From NCBI GenBank assembly GCA_016220095.1, contig JACRIJ010000082.1:19666-83665 (forward strand): 64,000 bases of DNA. The letters are read 5' to 3'. The position numbers were made by a program, and so were the translations under genes. Numbering within the stretch: the first letter of the stretch is position 1; each line of letters starts with the position of its first letter. Source of the DNA: Planctomycetota bacterium. Lineage in GTDB: Bacteria; Planctomycetota; MHYJ01; JACQXL01; JACRIJ01. Below are positions 25,943 to 33,553 of the stretch, one piece after another. The notes under the pieces are model-generated. The model worked only from the letters and a program-made list of their open reading frames with translations, was not told where the DNA came from and searched no databases.

Positions 25943-26324
25943 CGTTCACTATTTCCTTTTTCCATATCGGCGTGGTTTTTTTGATTTCTTCTATTATATA
26001 ACGCGACGCCGCGTAGGCGTCTTTGCGATGGCTGGCTGTAACTATTGTAATTATGCTCGCCTCGCCGACCTTAAGAAGCCCTGTCCTGTGCGCAATGTCC
26101 ACTTTCAGGACGGCCCATTTCTTCATGCATTCCGCGGCTATGCGCGCGAGGTCCTTTTTCGCCATTTTTTCATAGGCGGTATATTCTATCGCGCGGACTT
26201 TTTTGCCTTTATTGAAGTTGCGCACCGTGCCTATAAACACGGCTACCGCGCCTGTCATGCCGGCGCCGGAAGTTATTTTTCTGGAAAAAATAAATTCCAA
26301 CGGTTTTTTTGTAATTGTAATCAT
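25929..26324 (-). CDS. moaE: Molybdopterin synthase catalytic subunit MoaE
   Basis: MoaE with MoaD inserts two sulphurs into precursor Z to form molybdopterin. The 131-residue protein has the GAVAVFIGTVRNFNKG start of the active site, AYEKMAKKD, the AHRTGLLKVGEASIITIV core, SxHRKDAY and the terminal PIWKKE. Its start follows the toxin-like stop by two bases, so it is probably read through that gene. MoaD lies 1 kb upstream on the same strand but separated by a toxin-antitoxin-like pair. The last residues (IKN) and the TGA stop are encoded by 7-bp array words. Confidence 0.95.
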   Translation of the reverse strand: MITITKKPLEFIFSRKITSGAGMTGAVAVFIGTVRNFNKGKKVRAIEYTAYEKMAKKDLARIAAECMKKWAVLKVDIAHRTGLLKVGEASIITIVTASHRKDAYAASRYIIEEIKKTTPIWKKEIVNEIKN

Positions 26325-26326
26325 AA

Positions 26327-26950
26327 CTAAACCAGGTTTCTTTCAAACGCCTTTATATTTCCCGTAAAAAACGCCTTTACGGACTTCCATTCCCAGTCTT
26401 TGCCGCGCATAAGCAATTTCGGTGAAGATTCGCTCTCGGCATCGTCAAAGTACGTTAGGCCTCTCAATACGTGATACATGCTTATCCCCGCGGAACCGAA
26501 TCTTGCCTTAAATATGCCGCAGGCGGCTTTTAAAGACAGCTTCAATTTCAACACGGCGTATAGGTCATAGAAATCCTTCTTACTGCCCCGTTGGGCGATG
26601 GTCTTGAATTTCTCCGCGGTTATGTCGCGCCAATCGGCAATTTCCAATCCGTTCCAGGAAACGGCCGGATACATCAGCGGCTGTTTGTAATACAGAAACG
26701 ACATCTTGACATTATCAACCTCGCAATGCAGTGTTCCCTTTCTTACAAGCGAAACCCTGCAGGCGGGCATTTCATCCCGGAAACGTTCCGCGTCAAACAC
26801 GGACTCCGAAAAAAAATCAAGGTCAGCCGATTTCCTGTGCCCTATCTGAAGCGCAAGTCCTGTGCCGCCGGCCAGGTAGAAAGCCTTCAATTCAGGAGCC
26901 AGCACGGCTATTGCATTAAGCGCATTTTTTGATAGCACTTTTTCAAACAT
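26327..26950 (-). CDS. AbiEii/AbiGii-like nucleotidyltransferase (toxin candidate)
   Basis: A 207-residue protein with the AbiEii-family core: FYLAGGTGLALQIGHRKSADLDFFS at about 24-48 carries the GG and the DLD catalytic aspartates of the nucleotidyltransferase fold, and KDFYDLYAVL near 130-140 is a second family signature. Family members act as toxins of type IV toxin-antitoxin/abortive infection systems by modifying nucleotide or tRNA substrates; this one's target is unknown. It overlaps the upstream partner gene by 43 bp and almost touches moaE downstream, so it is inserted in the moaD-moaE unit. AGAAAGAAAT lies upstream of the ATG. Confidence 0.8.
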   Translation of the reverse strand: MFEKVLSKNALNAIAVLAPELKAFYLAGGTGLALQIGHRKSADLDFFSESVFDAERFRDEMPACRVSLVRKGTLHCEVDNVKMSFLYYKQPLMYPAVSWNGLEIADWRDITAEKFKTIAQRGSKKDFYDLYAVLKLKLSLKAACGIFKARFGSAGISMYHVLRGLTYFDDAESESSPKLLMRGKDWEWKSVKAFFTGNIKAFERNLV

Positions 26951-27213
26951 TTGATTTCTTTCAAAGGTATTTTAAAATAAGCGGCCCAGTATTTTGCCGT
27001 AATAGGCATGAGGCCGCGGCATTGCTTTACGACCGCAACAATCTTCCTGTCCGCATATATGGCGCGCAATTTCGCGATATCTTTTTCGTCGCCGTAATCA
27101 AGCACGCGGGCAATCACAAAATTCGCGTTCTTTTTCAGGTCAACGTCCTTAACGTCCCAGAACAGAGTGGAACGAAAGACATTTTTTTTCTTTTTATTCC
27201 TTTTGACTACCAT
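26908..27213 (-). CDS. Small basic partner of the AbiEii-like protein (antitoxin candidate)
   Basis: A 101-residue basic protein starting MVVKRNKKKK. The segment FWDVKDVDLKKNANFVIARV followed by a GDEKDI motif resembles small proteins often encoded before AbiEii-like nucleotidyltransferases; I name no domain with certainty. The 43-bp overlap with the downstream toxin-like gene supports a coupled pair. I choose the ATG at 27213 because the region before it is array DNA and the conserved part starts later; an in-frame ATG at 27267 is less likely. Only weak ribosome-binding sequence is visible. Confidence 0.6.
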   Translation of the reverse strand: MVVKRNKKKKNVFRSTLFWDVKDVDLKKNANFVIARVLDYGDEKDIAKLRAIYADRKIVAVVKQCRGLMPITAKYWAAYFKIPLKEIKCLKKCYQKMRLMQ

Positions 27214-27252
27214 TTTGCAATACACCAGGTAACAACGATACAGAGATCCGAC

Positions 27253-27315
27253 ATTCTTAATTCTCAATCCGCAAATCGCAAATCGTAAATCTCAAATCTT
27301 AAATCATTAATCGTC
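27253..27315 (-). repeat. 7-bp word array after moaD
   Basis: On the plus strand the words are ATTCTTA, ATTCTCA, ATCCGCA, AATCGCA, AATCGTA, AATCTCA, AATCTTA, AATCATT, AATCGTC. They read outward from the moaD stop (27318-27320) on the minus strand. Confidence 0.85.
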
Positions 27316-27317
27316 AT

Positions 27318-27566
27318 TCACCCTCCTGCCACGGGCGGAATCAAGGCAATTTCCCTGCCTTTATCAAGCAACGCATTATCATCAACGAATTCCGAATCAA
27401 CGGCGGCCCTTGTTTTTTTCAAAAGTTGTTTCATTTCAGGGTATTTTTCGGACATAAAGGCTTTGACATCTTTTACCCTGACAGACGGCTTGTTTATGTC
27501 TATAGAGATACTGTCTTTATTTACATGCTCCCGCAGACCGGCGAAGAGTTTTATTTTAAGTTTCAT
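27318..27566 (-). CDS. moaD: Molybdopterin synthase sulphur carrier MoaD
   Basis: An 82-residue ubiquitin-like protein that carries a thiocarboxylate on its C-terminal glycine. The family hallmark is the terminal PPVAGG, preceded by GREIALIPP; the N-terminal MKLKIKLFAGLRE strand is also typical. It is the sulphur donor to MoaE, whose gene lies downstream beyond the toxin-like pair. No other molybdenum cofactor genes are in the window. Confidence 0.93.
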   Translation of the reverse strand: MKLKIKLFAGLREHVNKDSISIDINKPSVRVKDVKAFMSEKYPEMKQLLKKTRAAVDSEFVDDNALLDKGREIALIPPVAGG

Positions 27567-27650
27567 ATTATTACATTGCGATTTCTTGCAACAGATTAAA
27601 CGGATTACATGAGATTGTTTTTCAGCTTATATGCTCAGGACTCTTAGACT

Positions 27651-29090
27651 CTACTGTTCCACCATTTCAACGAGGTATTTATTCAAGCGGTCCTTTGTCG
27701 CTCTGGAGAGATTGACGAACTTCAGGCCCAATTCAAACTTATTCTGGCCTTCCATCCTTGCCACGCGCACGATTCGCGCGAGGACGTTCATATTGATTTC
27801 CGGCAGGTGCAGAGTAACGTCAAGGAAAGTGCCTGCGGGGAGGAATTTTTCAGAGAAGAACATCAGGCCTTCGGCGCTTATATTCAGGAGTTTTGTATCT
27901 TTCGGCTGGCTGAGGAACACTTCGTCTTTTGTAATGACCGTATATTCCATTGTCAGGTCGGCATTAACGCGCTGGAATTCGCGGCGGTCTATCAAATAGA
28001 GTTTTTGTTTTATAAAAACATCCACGAGATCCGGATCGAACGACGTATCTTTGCCTTTTTTCAGAACATCGATCGCCTCATCAACCGTCATAGCCCTTTT
28101 ATACGGCCTGTCGTACGAGACCAGGGCGTCATAGACATCGGCGATTGTAAGGATCCTTGCGGCCTTTGAAATCTGAACGCCCTTAAGCCCGAGCGGATAA
28201 CCCGAACCGTCAAGTTTTTCGTGATGTGCGGACGCGATTGAGGGTATATCCCGGAGTTTCCTCGCGAAATGAACCTGTTCAAGGATATCTTTTGTCTTTA
28301 CGGCGTGCTGTTTCATCGCATTATATTCTTCAGGCGTAAGTTTGCCGGGTTTCAGCAACACGCTGTCTGCCACGCCGATTTTTCCGATATCATGCAAAGC
28401 GGCGGCGTAATCGATTATTTTTATCTCCTCTTCAGAAAAACCGACCGCCCTTGCGAGCGCAATGGCGTACTTAGCCACCCTTTCGGAATGGCCTGCGGAA
28501 ATCGGGTCGCGCGCGTCCAATGCCGCGGCCATTGTCTTAAGCATGCTCTTGAATGAAAGTTCTATTTCCTTATACAAACTCGCGTTTTCAATAGCCACCG
28601 CGGCCTGCGCGCATAGCGCCACAAGAAGCTCTTCATCATATTTCGTAAAAATACCGTCCGCCTTGTTAAGAACCTGTATTACTCCGATAATCTTGCTTTC
28701 ATGGTTTATCAACGGCGCGCAGAGCACTGTTTTCGTATGATACCCTGTTCTTTTATCGGAATTCTGGTCAAACCTCGGATCCTTATACGCATCCGCGATA
28801 TTAACGATATCGCCGGATTTCGCGACATATCCCGCGATGCCCTTGCCGACGGGAAGGCGTATTTCCTTGATTTCCAGGTCCTGCGCTATATGAGTCCACA
28901 ATTCGCTTGCGTCATGGTCAACAATAAAAAGTGAAATCCTGTCCGCGGTCATGACTTCGCGCGTCTTTTTCGCGATAAGATCAAGGAGCGTGTCAAGATT
29001 CCTCTCAAGAATCATAGCCTTGGAAATTTCTAAAAGGATTGAGAGGTCCGTAAGTTTTTTTGTAATTGTTTTTGTATTCTTTTCAGCCAT
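27651..29090 (-). CDS. GAF / HD-GYP / PilZ cyclic-di-GMP regulator
   Basis: A soluble 479-residue signalling protein with three domains. An N-terminal GAF domain (about 15-170) should sense a small ligand; the HD-GYP domain (about 175-345) has HDIGKIG and HHEKLDGSGYP, the metal and GYP motifs of cyclic-di-GMP phosphodiesterases; a C-terminal PilZ domain (about 360-475) has RREFQR and NISAEG, matching RxxxR and (D/N)xSxxG of cyclic-di-GMP binding. Degradation and sensing of the same messenger in one chain suggests product- or substrate-gated activity. There is no clear ribosome site; the upstream DNA is an 8-bp word array. A Ser/Thr kinase lies upstream in the same direction. Confidence 0.93.
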   Translation of the reverse strand: MAEKNTKTITKKLTDLSILLEISKAMILERNLDTLLDLIAKKTREVMTADRISLFIVDHDASELWTHIAQDLEIKEIRLPVGKGIAGYVAKSGDIVNIADAYKDPRFDQNSDKRTGYHTKTVLCAPLINHESKIIGVIQVLNKADGIFTKYDEELLVALCAQAAVAIENASLYKEIELSFKSMLKTMAAALDARDPISAGHSERVAKYAIALARAVGFSEEEIKIIDYAAALHDIGKIGVADSVLLKPGKLTPEEYNAMKQHAVKTKDILEQVHFARKLRDIPSIASAHHEKLDGSGYPLGLKGVQISKAARILTIADVYDALVSYDRPYKRAMTVDEAIDVLKKGKDTSFDPDLVDVFIKQKLYLIDRREFQRVNADLTMEYTVITKDEVFLSQPKDTKLLNISAEGLMFFSEKFLPAGTFLDVTLHLPEINMNVLARIVRVARMEGQNKFELGLKFVNLSRATKDRLNKYLVEMVEQ

Positions 29091-29096
29091 AACATA

Positions 29097-29140
29097 TAGA
29101 TTATGAAGATTCTAAGATTACAAGATTACGGGGATTATGA
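29097..29140 (+). repeat. 8-bp word array upstream of the HD-GYP gene
   Basis: ATTATGAAG, ATTCTAAG, ATTACAAG, ATTACGGG, ATTATGAG, then ACGACGC: the same words and GACGACG punctuation as at 46002 and 53180, pointing away from the start codon. Confidence 0.75.
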
Positions 29141-29187
29141 GACGACGCAAAACGCCGGGGATACGGACAATAAATAAAAATCACCTC

Positions 29188-30168
29188 TTACACTCTGAAC
29201 GTGGCGTCCCTGTAAAATTCCGGGAACAATTTCCGCATCTGCTGTTCAACGGTAACGTAAGTCGGCCCGAACCTGTCATGGTACATGAAGTATTCAAGGT
29301 CATACGCCATCTGCCCGGCGTCCTGATAGCGTTTATCCAGGCTTTTCTGAAGGGCCTTGACCATTATTTTCTCAATGTTTTCCGGGATTTCAGGGTTAAT
29401 TGACCTGGGCGGCGGTATATCCTTGTAAACGACGTTATCAAGAATGACCCCGGTGCGTTCGCCGCCGAAAAGCGGCTGGTGCGTCAATAATTCAAACATA
29501 ACAATACCCAGGGAAAATATATCCGAACGCCTGTCGGTCTGCATGAACTGTGCCTGTTCAGGCGACATATAGGGAGCTTTGCCCATGAGGATATCGCCTT
29601 CCTGGTTATTCATGATATGAGCGGCCTTTGCGATGCCGAAGTCCGTAAGTTTCACGAATCCCTCGGTATTTATCATCACGTTTTTCGGGCTGATATCCCT
29701 ATGGACAACCCCGAGCAGATTCCCGTATTTATCGGTCTTATTATGCGCGTATTCAAGCGCCCTGCACACCCTGCTGATTACGTAAATAGCAAGATCCATG
29801 TCAAGCTTGACGTTCATTTCATGGTGCCTCTGCACAAACTCCTGGAGGTTGACGCCGTCAATGTATTCCATGGCAATGTAATACATGTTATCCACCTTGC
29901 CGAGCTGGTATATCTGTACGATATACTGATGGACAAGGTTAGCGACAAGCTTGGCCTCGCCTATGAACATCTCAACGAATTCCGCGTCCTTTGAGATATT
30001 TTCCTGAATCGTCTTTATGGCGACTATTTTCTCAAAACCGTCACTGCCGTACTGGATGGCCTCATACACGCTTCCCATGCCGCCTTCGGCGATTTTGCGT
30101 ATCAACTTAAAGCGGTTCTTGTCCAGAATCTCTTTTGTTTCGGGAAGAGAATCACTTTTTTTAAACAT
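29188..30168 (-). CDS. Soluble Ser/Thr protein kinase
   Basis: A 326-residue Hanks-type kinase without any membrane segment or TPR tail. GGMGSV lies at 29-34, the ATP lysine is K52, the catalytic loop is HRDISPKN (the HRDxSPxN variant common in bacterial kinases, with Ser in place of Lys) and DFG follows; SPEQ and the DIFSLG helix are intact. A short extension of about 50 residues follows the kinase core. The function is unknown. A minus-strand promoter (TTGACT-18-TATAAT) lies upstream, back to back with the glgA promoter. Confidence 0.93.
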   Translation of the reverse strand: MFKKSDSLPETKEILDKNRFKLIRKIAEGGMGSVYEAIQYGSDGFEKIVAIKTIQENISKDAEFVEMFIGEAKLVANLVHQYIVQIYQLGKVDNMYYIAMEYIDGVNLQEFVQRHHEMNVKLDMDLAIYVISRVCRALEYAHNKTDKYGNLLGVVHRDISPKNVMINTEGFVKLTDFGIAKAAHIMNNQEGDILMGKAPYMSPEQAQFMQTDRRSDIFSLGIVMFELLTHQPLFGGERTGVILDNVVYKDIPPPRSINPEIPENIEKIMVKALQKSLDKRYQDAGQMAYDLEYFMYHDRFGPTYVTVEQQMRKLFPEFYRDATFRV

Positions 30169-30209
30169 AAAAGTTCCCCAATAGATCCTAAAAGAAACGT
30201 ATCACAGAA

Positions 30210-30239
30210 ATTATATCACATACACGGCTGAAAAGTCAA
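30210..30239 (-). promoter_or_regulatory. Promoter of the soluble kinase gene
   Basis: On the minus strand TTGACT (30239-30234) and TATAAT (30215-30210) are spaced 18 bp; transcription would start near 30203, 35 nt before the ATG. Confidence 0.55.
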
Positions 30240-30289
30240 GTATATTTCAAATTTTTCTGATATTCTTTTTCTAATGCGCCCGAAATACC

Positions 30290-30317
30290 TTGACTTTTTG
30301 CGCTAATAATTTATAAT
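30290..30317 (+). promoter_or_regulatory. Promoter of glgA-ykgJ-cutA
   Basis: TTGACT (30290-30295), 16-bp spacer, TATAAT (30312-30317). The leader to glgA is about 60 nt and contains AGGAG 10 bp before the ATG. Confidence 0.65.
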
Positions 30318-30384
30318 CGCACTAAATAAACGAAACTGATTTAGCTGTATAAGAACTAAAGGGTTTTTTTAGGAGTTAACTATT

Positions 30385-31845
30385 ATGCTGATTATACAGA
30401 TATCTCCTGAAGTATATCCGTACGCGAAGACAGGCGGACTCGCAGACGTCGTAGGCTCCCTGCCGGAACATCTTGAAGGCCTCGGAAACAAGATTGTCAT
30501 ATTCATGCCTCTTTTCAAAAAAGTAAAGGAAAACGTAAGCAATCTTATAAATACCGGAATAAGCGTAAACATACCTATAGGCGATTCCGTCAGAAAAGGC
30601 AACGTCTGGAAAACCGCGCCGCACCTCCAGACGTCTAAGACCGAGGTATATTTCATCCAGCGCGACGAATATTTCCACAGGGACACGCTCTACGGCACCG
30701 AGCACGGCGATTTCGCGGATAATGCGGAAAGGTTCATTTTCTTTTCCCGCGCCGTCCTGGAAGCGGTCAAACAGCTTAACCTGAAACCCGACATTGTCCA
30801 TTGCCATGACTGGCAGTCGTCCCTCGTGCCAGTGTACCTGAAAACCATTTACAAGGATGAACCGAACTTCGCCGGCACAAAAACGGTACTGACCATCCAC
30901 AACCTTGCGTATCAGGGTTTATTCTGGCATTGGGACATGAAACTTACGGGCCTGGACTGGTCCCTTTTCAATTGGCGCCAGCTGGAATTCTGGGGCAAAC
31001 TCAACTTCCTCAAAGGCGGCATCGTATTCAGTGACGCCATAACGACCGTAAGCCCTACTTACGCAAAGGAAATCCAGACGCAGGAATACGGCTGCGGCAT
31101 TGAAGGCGTGCTCCAGACCAATACCGGCAAACTCTCAGGCATAATCAACGGCATAGATTATTCCCAGTGGAATCCCGAACTGGACACGCTGATACCGGCA
31201 AAATTTTCAGCAAAAAACATAAAAGGCAAAACGGCCTGCAAAAAACACCTCCAGCAAAAATGCGAACTGCCCGTAAAGGACGTGCCTGTCATAGGAATGA
31301 TAACGCGCCTCGCGGACCAGAAAGGCCTTGACCTTGTAGTCTCAATCTTTGAAGAACTGATGAAACAGGACCTGCAGTTTGCGGTGCTCGGAACCGGCGA
31401 AGAAAAATACCACCGCATGTTCCGCGACATATCGCAGAAGTACCGCGACAAGGCCGCGGTATTCATAATGTTCAATAACCAGCTCGCGCACGAAATAGAG
31501 GCCGGCTCGGACATGTTCCTTATGCCGTCGCGCTACGAACCCTGCGGCCTTAACCAGATTTACAGCCTGAAATACGGCACGGTTCCCATAGTAAGAGCCA
31601 CCGGCGGACTCGCGGACACAATCACAAACGCGTCCCCTGAAACATTGAAAAACGGCGCCGCGAACGGATTTGCCTTTAAGAATTATTCCGCACAGGAACT
31701 CCTCCAAACAATACTAAGGGCGTTGGACGCTTACAAAAACAAAACAACATGGGCCAAGATCCGCAAGAACGGCATGACGCAGGACTGGTCATGGAAAAGA
31801 AGCGCCCGTGAATATACCGATTTATACAAGAAATTGCGCAAATAA
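30385..31845 (+). CDS. glgA: Glycogen (starch) synthase
   Basis: A GT5 glycosyltransferase that extends alpha-1,4-glucan from a nucleotide glucose, usually ADP-glucose. KTGGLADVVGSLP begins at residue 15 and carries the substrate-binding KxGG; the C-terminal half has GSDMFLMPSRYEPCGLNQ and GGLADT. The 486 residues match bacterial GlgA. A consensus promoter and AGGAG precede it. It leads an operon with a YkgJ-family protein (5 bp later) and cutA; no other glycogen genes are in the window. Confidence 0.96.
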   Translation: MLIIQISPEVYPYAKTGGLADVVGSLPEHLEGLGNKIVIFMPLFKKVKENVSNLINTGISVNIPIGDSVRKGNVWKTAPHLQTSKTEVYFIQRDEYFHRDTLYGTEHGDFADNAERFIFFSRAVLEAVKQLNLKPDIVHCHDWQSSLVPVYLKTIYKDEPNFAGTKTVLTIHNLAYQGLFWHWDMKLTGLDWSLFNWRQLEFWGKLNFLKGGIVFSDAITTVSPTYAKEIQTQEYGCGIEGVLQTNTGKLSGIINGIDYSQWNPELDTLIPAKFSAKNIKGKTACKKHLQQKCELPVKDVPVIGMITRLADQKGLDLVVSIFEELMKQDLQFAVLGTGEEKYHRMFRDISQKYRDKAAVFIMFNNQLAHEIEAGSDMFLMPSRYEPCGLNQIYSLKYGTVPIVRATGGLADTITNASPETLKNGAANGFAFKNYSAQELLQTILRALDAYKNKTTWAKIRKNGMTQDWSWKRSAREYTDLYKKLRK

Positions 31846-31850
31846 CTAAA

Positions 31851-32498
31851 ATGGAAAAACACATTACAAAGTACAAAAAACTCCTGCAACAGGTGGACTC
31901 GTGGTTCCAGACCGTAATGGAAAAGCATTTTGACATCGTCAAATGCAGGCCGGGATGTTTTGACTGCTGTCAGGGGCTGTTTGATATCGGATTGCTTGAC
32001 GCCATCTTCGTGCAACAGGGCATGAAACGGCTCAAGCCCCAGCAATTGCAAATCATCAAGGAAAAGGCCCGTGAACTCATAGAAAAGGCGAAAAAGATTG
32101 ACAAGGATTTTGCGCCGCCTTATTCCTTGTCTGAATGGGATGAAACCCGGATAGACGAACTCGTACTGAACGTCGGCAAGGTATTCTGCCCGTTCATAAA
32201 CGATGAAGGTTTTTGCAGTATCTACGAATACCGGCCGCTCGTATGCCGGCTGATAGGCATTCCTGTCATTGACATAAGCGGAGAAGTGATTTATGTGGAA
32301 GGCTGTGAGAAAAACCCCCTTGAAAAAGAAGGCGCTTTTTCGCCGAGATTATCGCTCAATTACTACCAGATTTCCAAGCAGGAAGAGGAAATTATAAAAG
32401 AACTCGTAAACGACCTGAAAGACCCGAAACTGCGGACGGACTTCCGCACATTCCTGCCCGCGGTAGTATTGCTGGATGAATTGGTTAAAGAGAAATGA
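31851..32498 (+). CDS. YkgJ-family cysteine-cluster protein
   Basis: A 215-residue member of the CxxxCxxCC family. CRPGCFDCC near residue 32-40 and later cysteines in CPF, FCSIYEYRPLVCR and EGCEKN form the expected metal or iron-sulphur ligands. Members are thought to bind zinc or iron; the cellular role is not established. It is tightly packed between glgA and cutA, with a 4-base ATGA overlap into cutA. Confidence 0.85.
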   Translation: MEKHITKYKKLLQQVDSWFQTVMEKHFDIVKCRPGCFDCCQGLFDIGLLDAIFVQQGMKRLKPQQLQIIKEKARELIEKAKKIDKDFAPPYSLSEWDETRIDELVLNVGKVFCPFINDEGFCSIYEYRPLVCRLIGIPVIDISGEVIYVEGCEKNPLEKEGAFSPRLSLNYYQISKQEEEIIKELVNDLKDPKLRTDFRTFLPAVVLLDELVKEK

Positions 32499-32812
32499 AA
32501 AATTCATTTGTAACGGTTTTTTGCACGGTACCGGACGCGAAAACCGGGAGGAAAATAGCCAAGGCGCTGGTCAAATCGCGTCTTGCGGCATGCGTAAACA
32601 TCATATCAGGCATAAATTCAATCTATATCTGGGACGGAAAACTGTGCGATGACGCCGAAAATCTCCTCGTAATCAAGACACGCGGCAGTTTATTCGGCGA
32701 ATTAGCCGAAAAAATAAAACAAAACCACCCGTATGCCACCCCTGAAATAATATGCCTGCCCATCATAAATGGAAACAAAGAATATCTCAAATGGCTCGCG
32801 CACAACACGTAG
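32495..32812 (+). CDS. cutA: CutA1 divalent-cation tolerance-like protein
   Basis: A 105-residue member of the CutA1 family, small trimeric ferredoxin-like proteins. FVTVFCTVPD at the start, LAACVNI, SIYIWDGKL and HPYATPEIICLPI match the family throughout. The exact role in metal tolerance is unsettled. The start overlaps the upstream stop (ATGA), so translation is coupled. Confidence 0.94.
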   Translation: MKNSFVTVFCTVPDAKTGRKIAKALVKSRLAACVNIISGINSIYIWDGKLCDDAENLLVIKTRGSLFGELAEKIKQNHPYATPEIICLPIINGNKEYLKWLAHNT

Positions 32813-32813
32813 G

Positions 32814-32872
32814 GGCGGGGTTACCCCGCCATCACCGATTTCCTGCAAGGGCGGACCTGCGTGTTCGGCCCT
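32814..32872. repeat. GC-rich palindromes after cutA
   Basis: GGCGGGG-TTA-CCCCGCC (32814-32830) is a perfect palindrome; AGGGC/GCCCT arms (about 32848-32872) form a second imperfect one. There is no T-run, so this is not a clear intrinsic terminator; it resembles dispersed intergenic palindromes of other genomes. Confidence 0.6.
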
Positions 32873-32909
32873 GAGCATATGTTTATTGTAATTTGAGTGC
32901 ATGCCTAAT

Positions 32910-33278
32910 TCATTTCCCATGCTTCCTGCTTTTCTTATCCGCCGTCTGCTCAAGAAGCTGTTGAAGAAACCGGGAAACCATTTTCAAGGTCTGCGCGTCC
33001 GTTTTTCTTAAAAGCAATTCAAATATACGCCTTGCCTCGGCCTTTTCAGAACCGTCATCCGTCTCCGCGCGAAGCAGCGTAACAACGTCAACATCCAGCG
33101 CCTCCGATAAAACAGTTAGCGTTTCAAGCGCAGGCGATATCTCGCCGCGTTCTATCCTGCCGATAGTTGACACGTCAAGTCCTGCACCGAACGCAAGCTC
33201 TTCCTGGCTCATTCCCTGCTCTTTTCGCAGTGCGCAGACCGTCCCGCCTGTCCGTATATTGATGCCGTTTTTTGCCAT
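32910..33278 (-). CDS. XRE-family helix-turn-helix regulator
   Basis: A 122-residue protein with an N-terminal lambda-repressor-type domain: ALRKEQGMSQEELAFGAGLDVSTIGRIERG covers helices 1-4 at about 16-45, followed by SPALETLTVLSEALDV. The remaining part is charged and helical and may mediate dimerisation. The target is unknown. It is convergent with cutA and divergent from the small-RNA candidate at 33377. Confidence 0.88.
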   Translation of the reverse strand: MAKNGINIRTGGTVCALRKEQGMSQEELAFGAGLDVSTIGRIERGEISPALETLTVLSEALDVDVVTLLRAETDDGSEKAEARRIFELLLRKTDAQTLKMVSRFLQQLLEQTADKKSRKHGK

Positions 33279-33341
33279 AAAGAATCAGAATTATGGACAA
33301 TACGGCAGGAAATAGCCAGAGCGTTTGCGCGTTATTTTTTA

Positions 33342-33370
33342 TTGACTTCAATTACTATAATTGCTATGAT
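33342..33370 (+). promoter_or_regulatory. Strong sigma-70-like promoter without ORF
   Basis: TTGACT (33342-33347), exactly 17 bp, TATGAT (33365-33370). It points toward a 180-bp region that has no gene but ends in an intrinsic terminator. Confidence 0.65.
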
Positions 33371-33376
33371 ATGAAA

Positions 33377-33553
33377 CTATGAACCACAGAACGAACCGAA
33401 TATGCCGGACGCATAAATCGGCTTTACCGAGGTTGTAACCATTAATAATTCAACGGATTCGCCCTGTATCAGAATATAAGATTTTCAAAGTAATCTATAA
33501 CTCGCCTCATTTAGGCCCTGGGTTTTGCCTCAAACTATCCCAGGGCTTTTTTT
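33377..33553 (+). ncRNA. Candidate small RNA between promoter and terminator
   Basis: The predicted transcript is about 175 nt, from just after the TATGAT box to the T-run at 33553. The only ORF is 19 codons from an ATG near 33381 without a ribosome site. I do not recognise 6S, 4.5S or tmRNA landmarks. It could be a small regulatory RNA or a leader-peptide transcript. It is convergent with the gene ending at 33552. Confidence 0.4.
33515..33553 (+). terminator. Intrinsic terminator (plus strand)
   Basis: GCCCTGGG (33515-33522) and CCCAGGGC (33539-33546) form a perfect 8-bp stem with a 16-nt loop, followed by seven T (33547-33553). The polarity fits plus-strand transcription only. Confidence 0.85.

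Noticed and set aside
32814..32830. Intrinsic terminator after cutA
   Set aside because: The palindrome is perfect but no T-run follows on either strand.
33377..33553. 6S RNA, 4.5S RNA or tmRNA
   Set aside because: No closing stem with a large central bubble, no conserved SRP hairpin and no tRNA-like ends could be seen.
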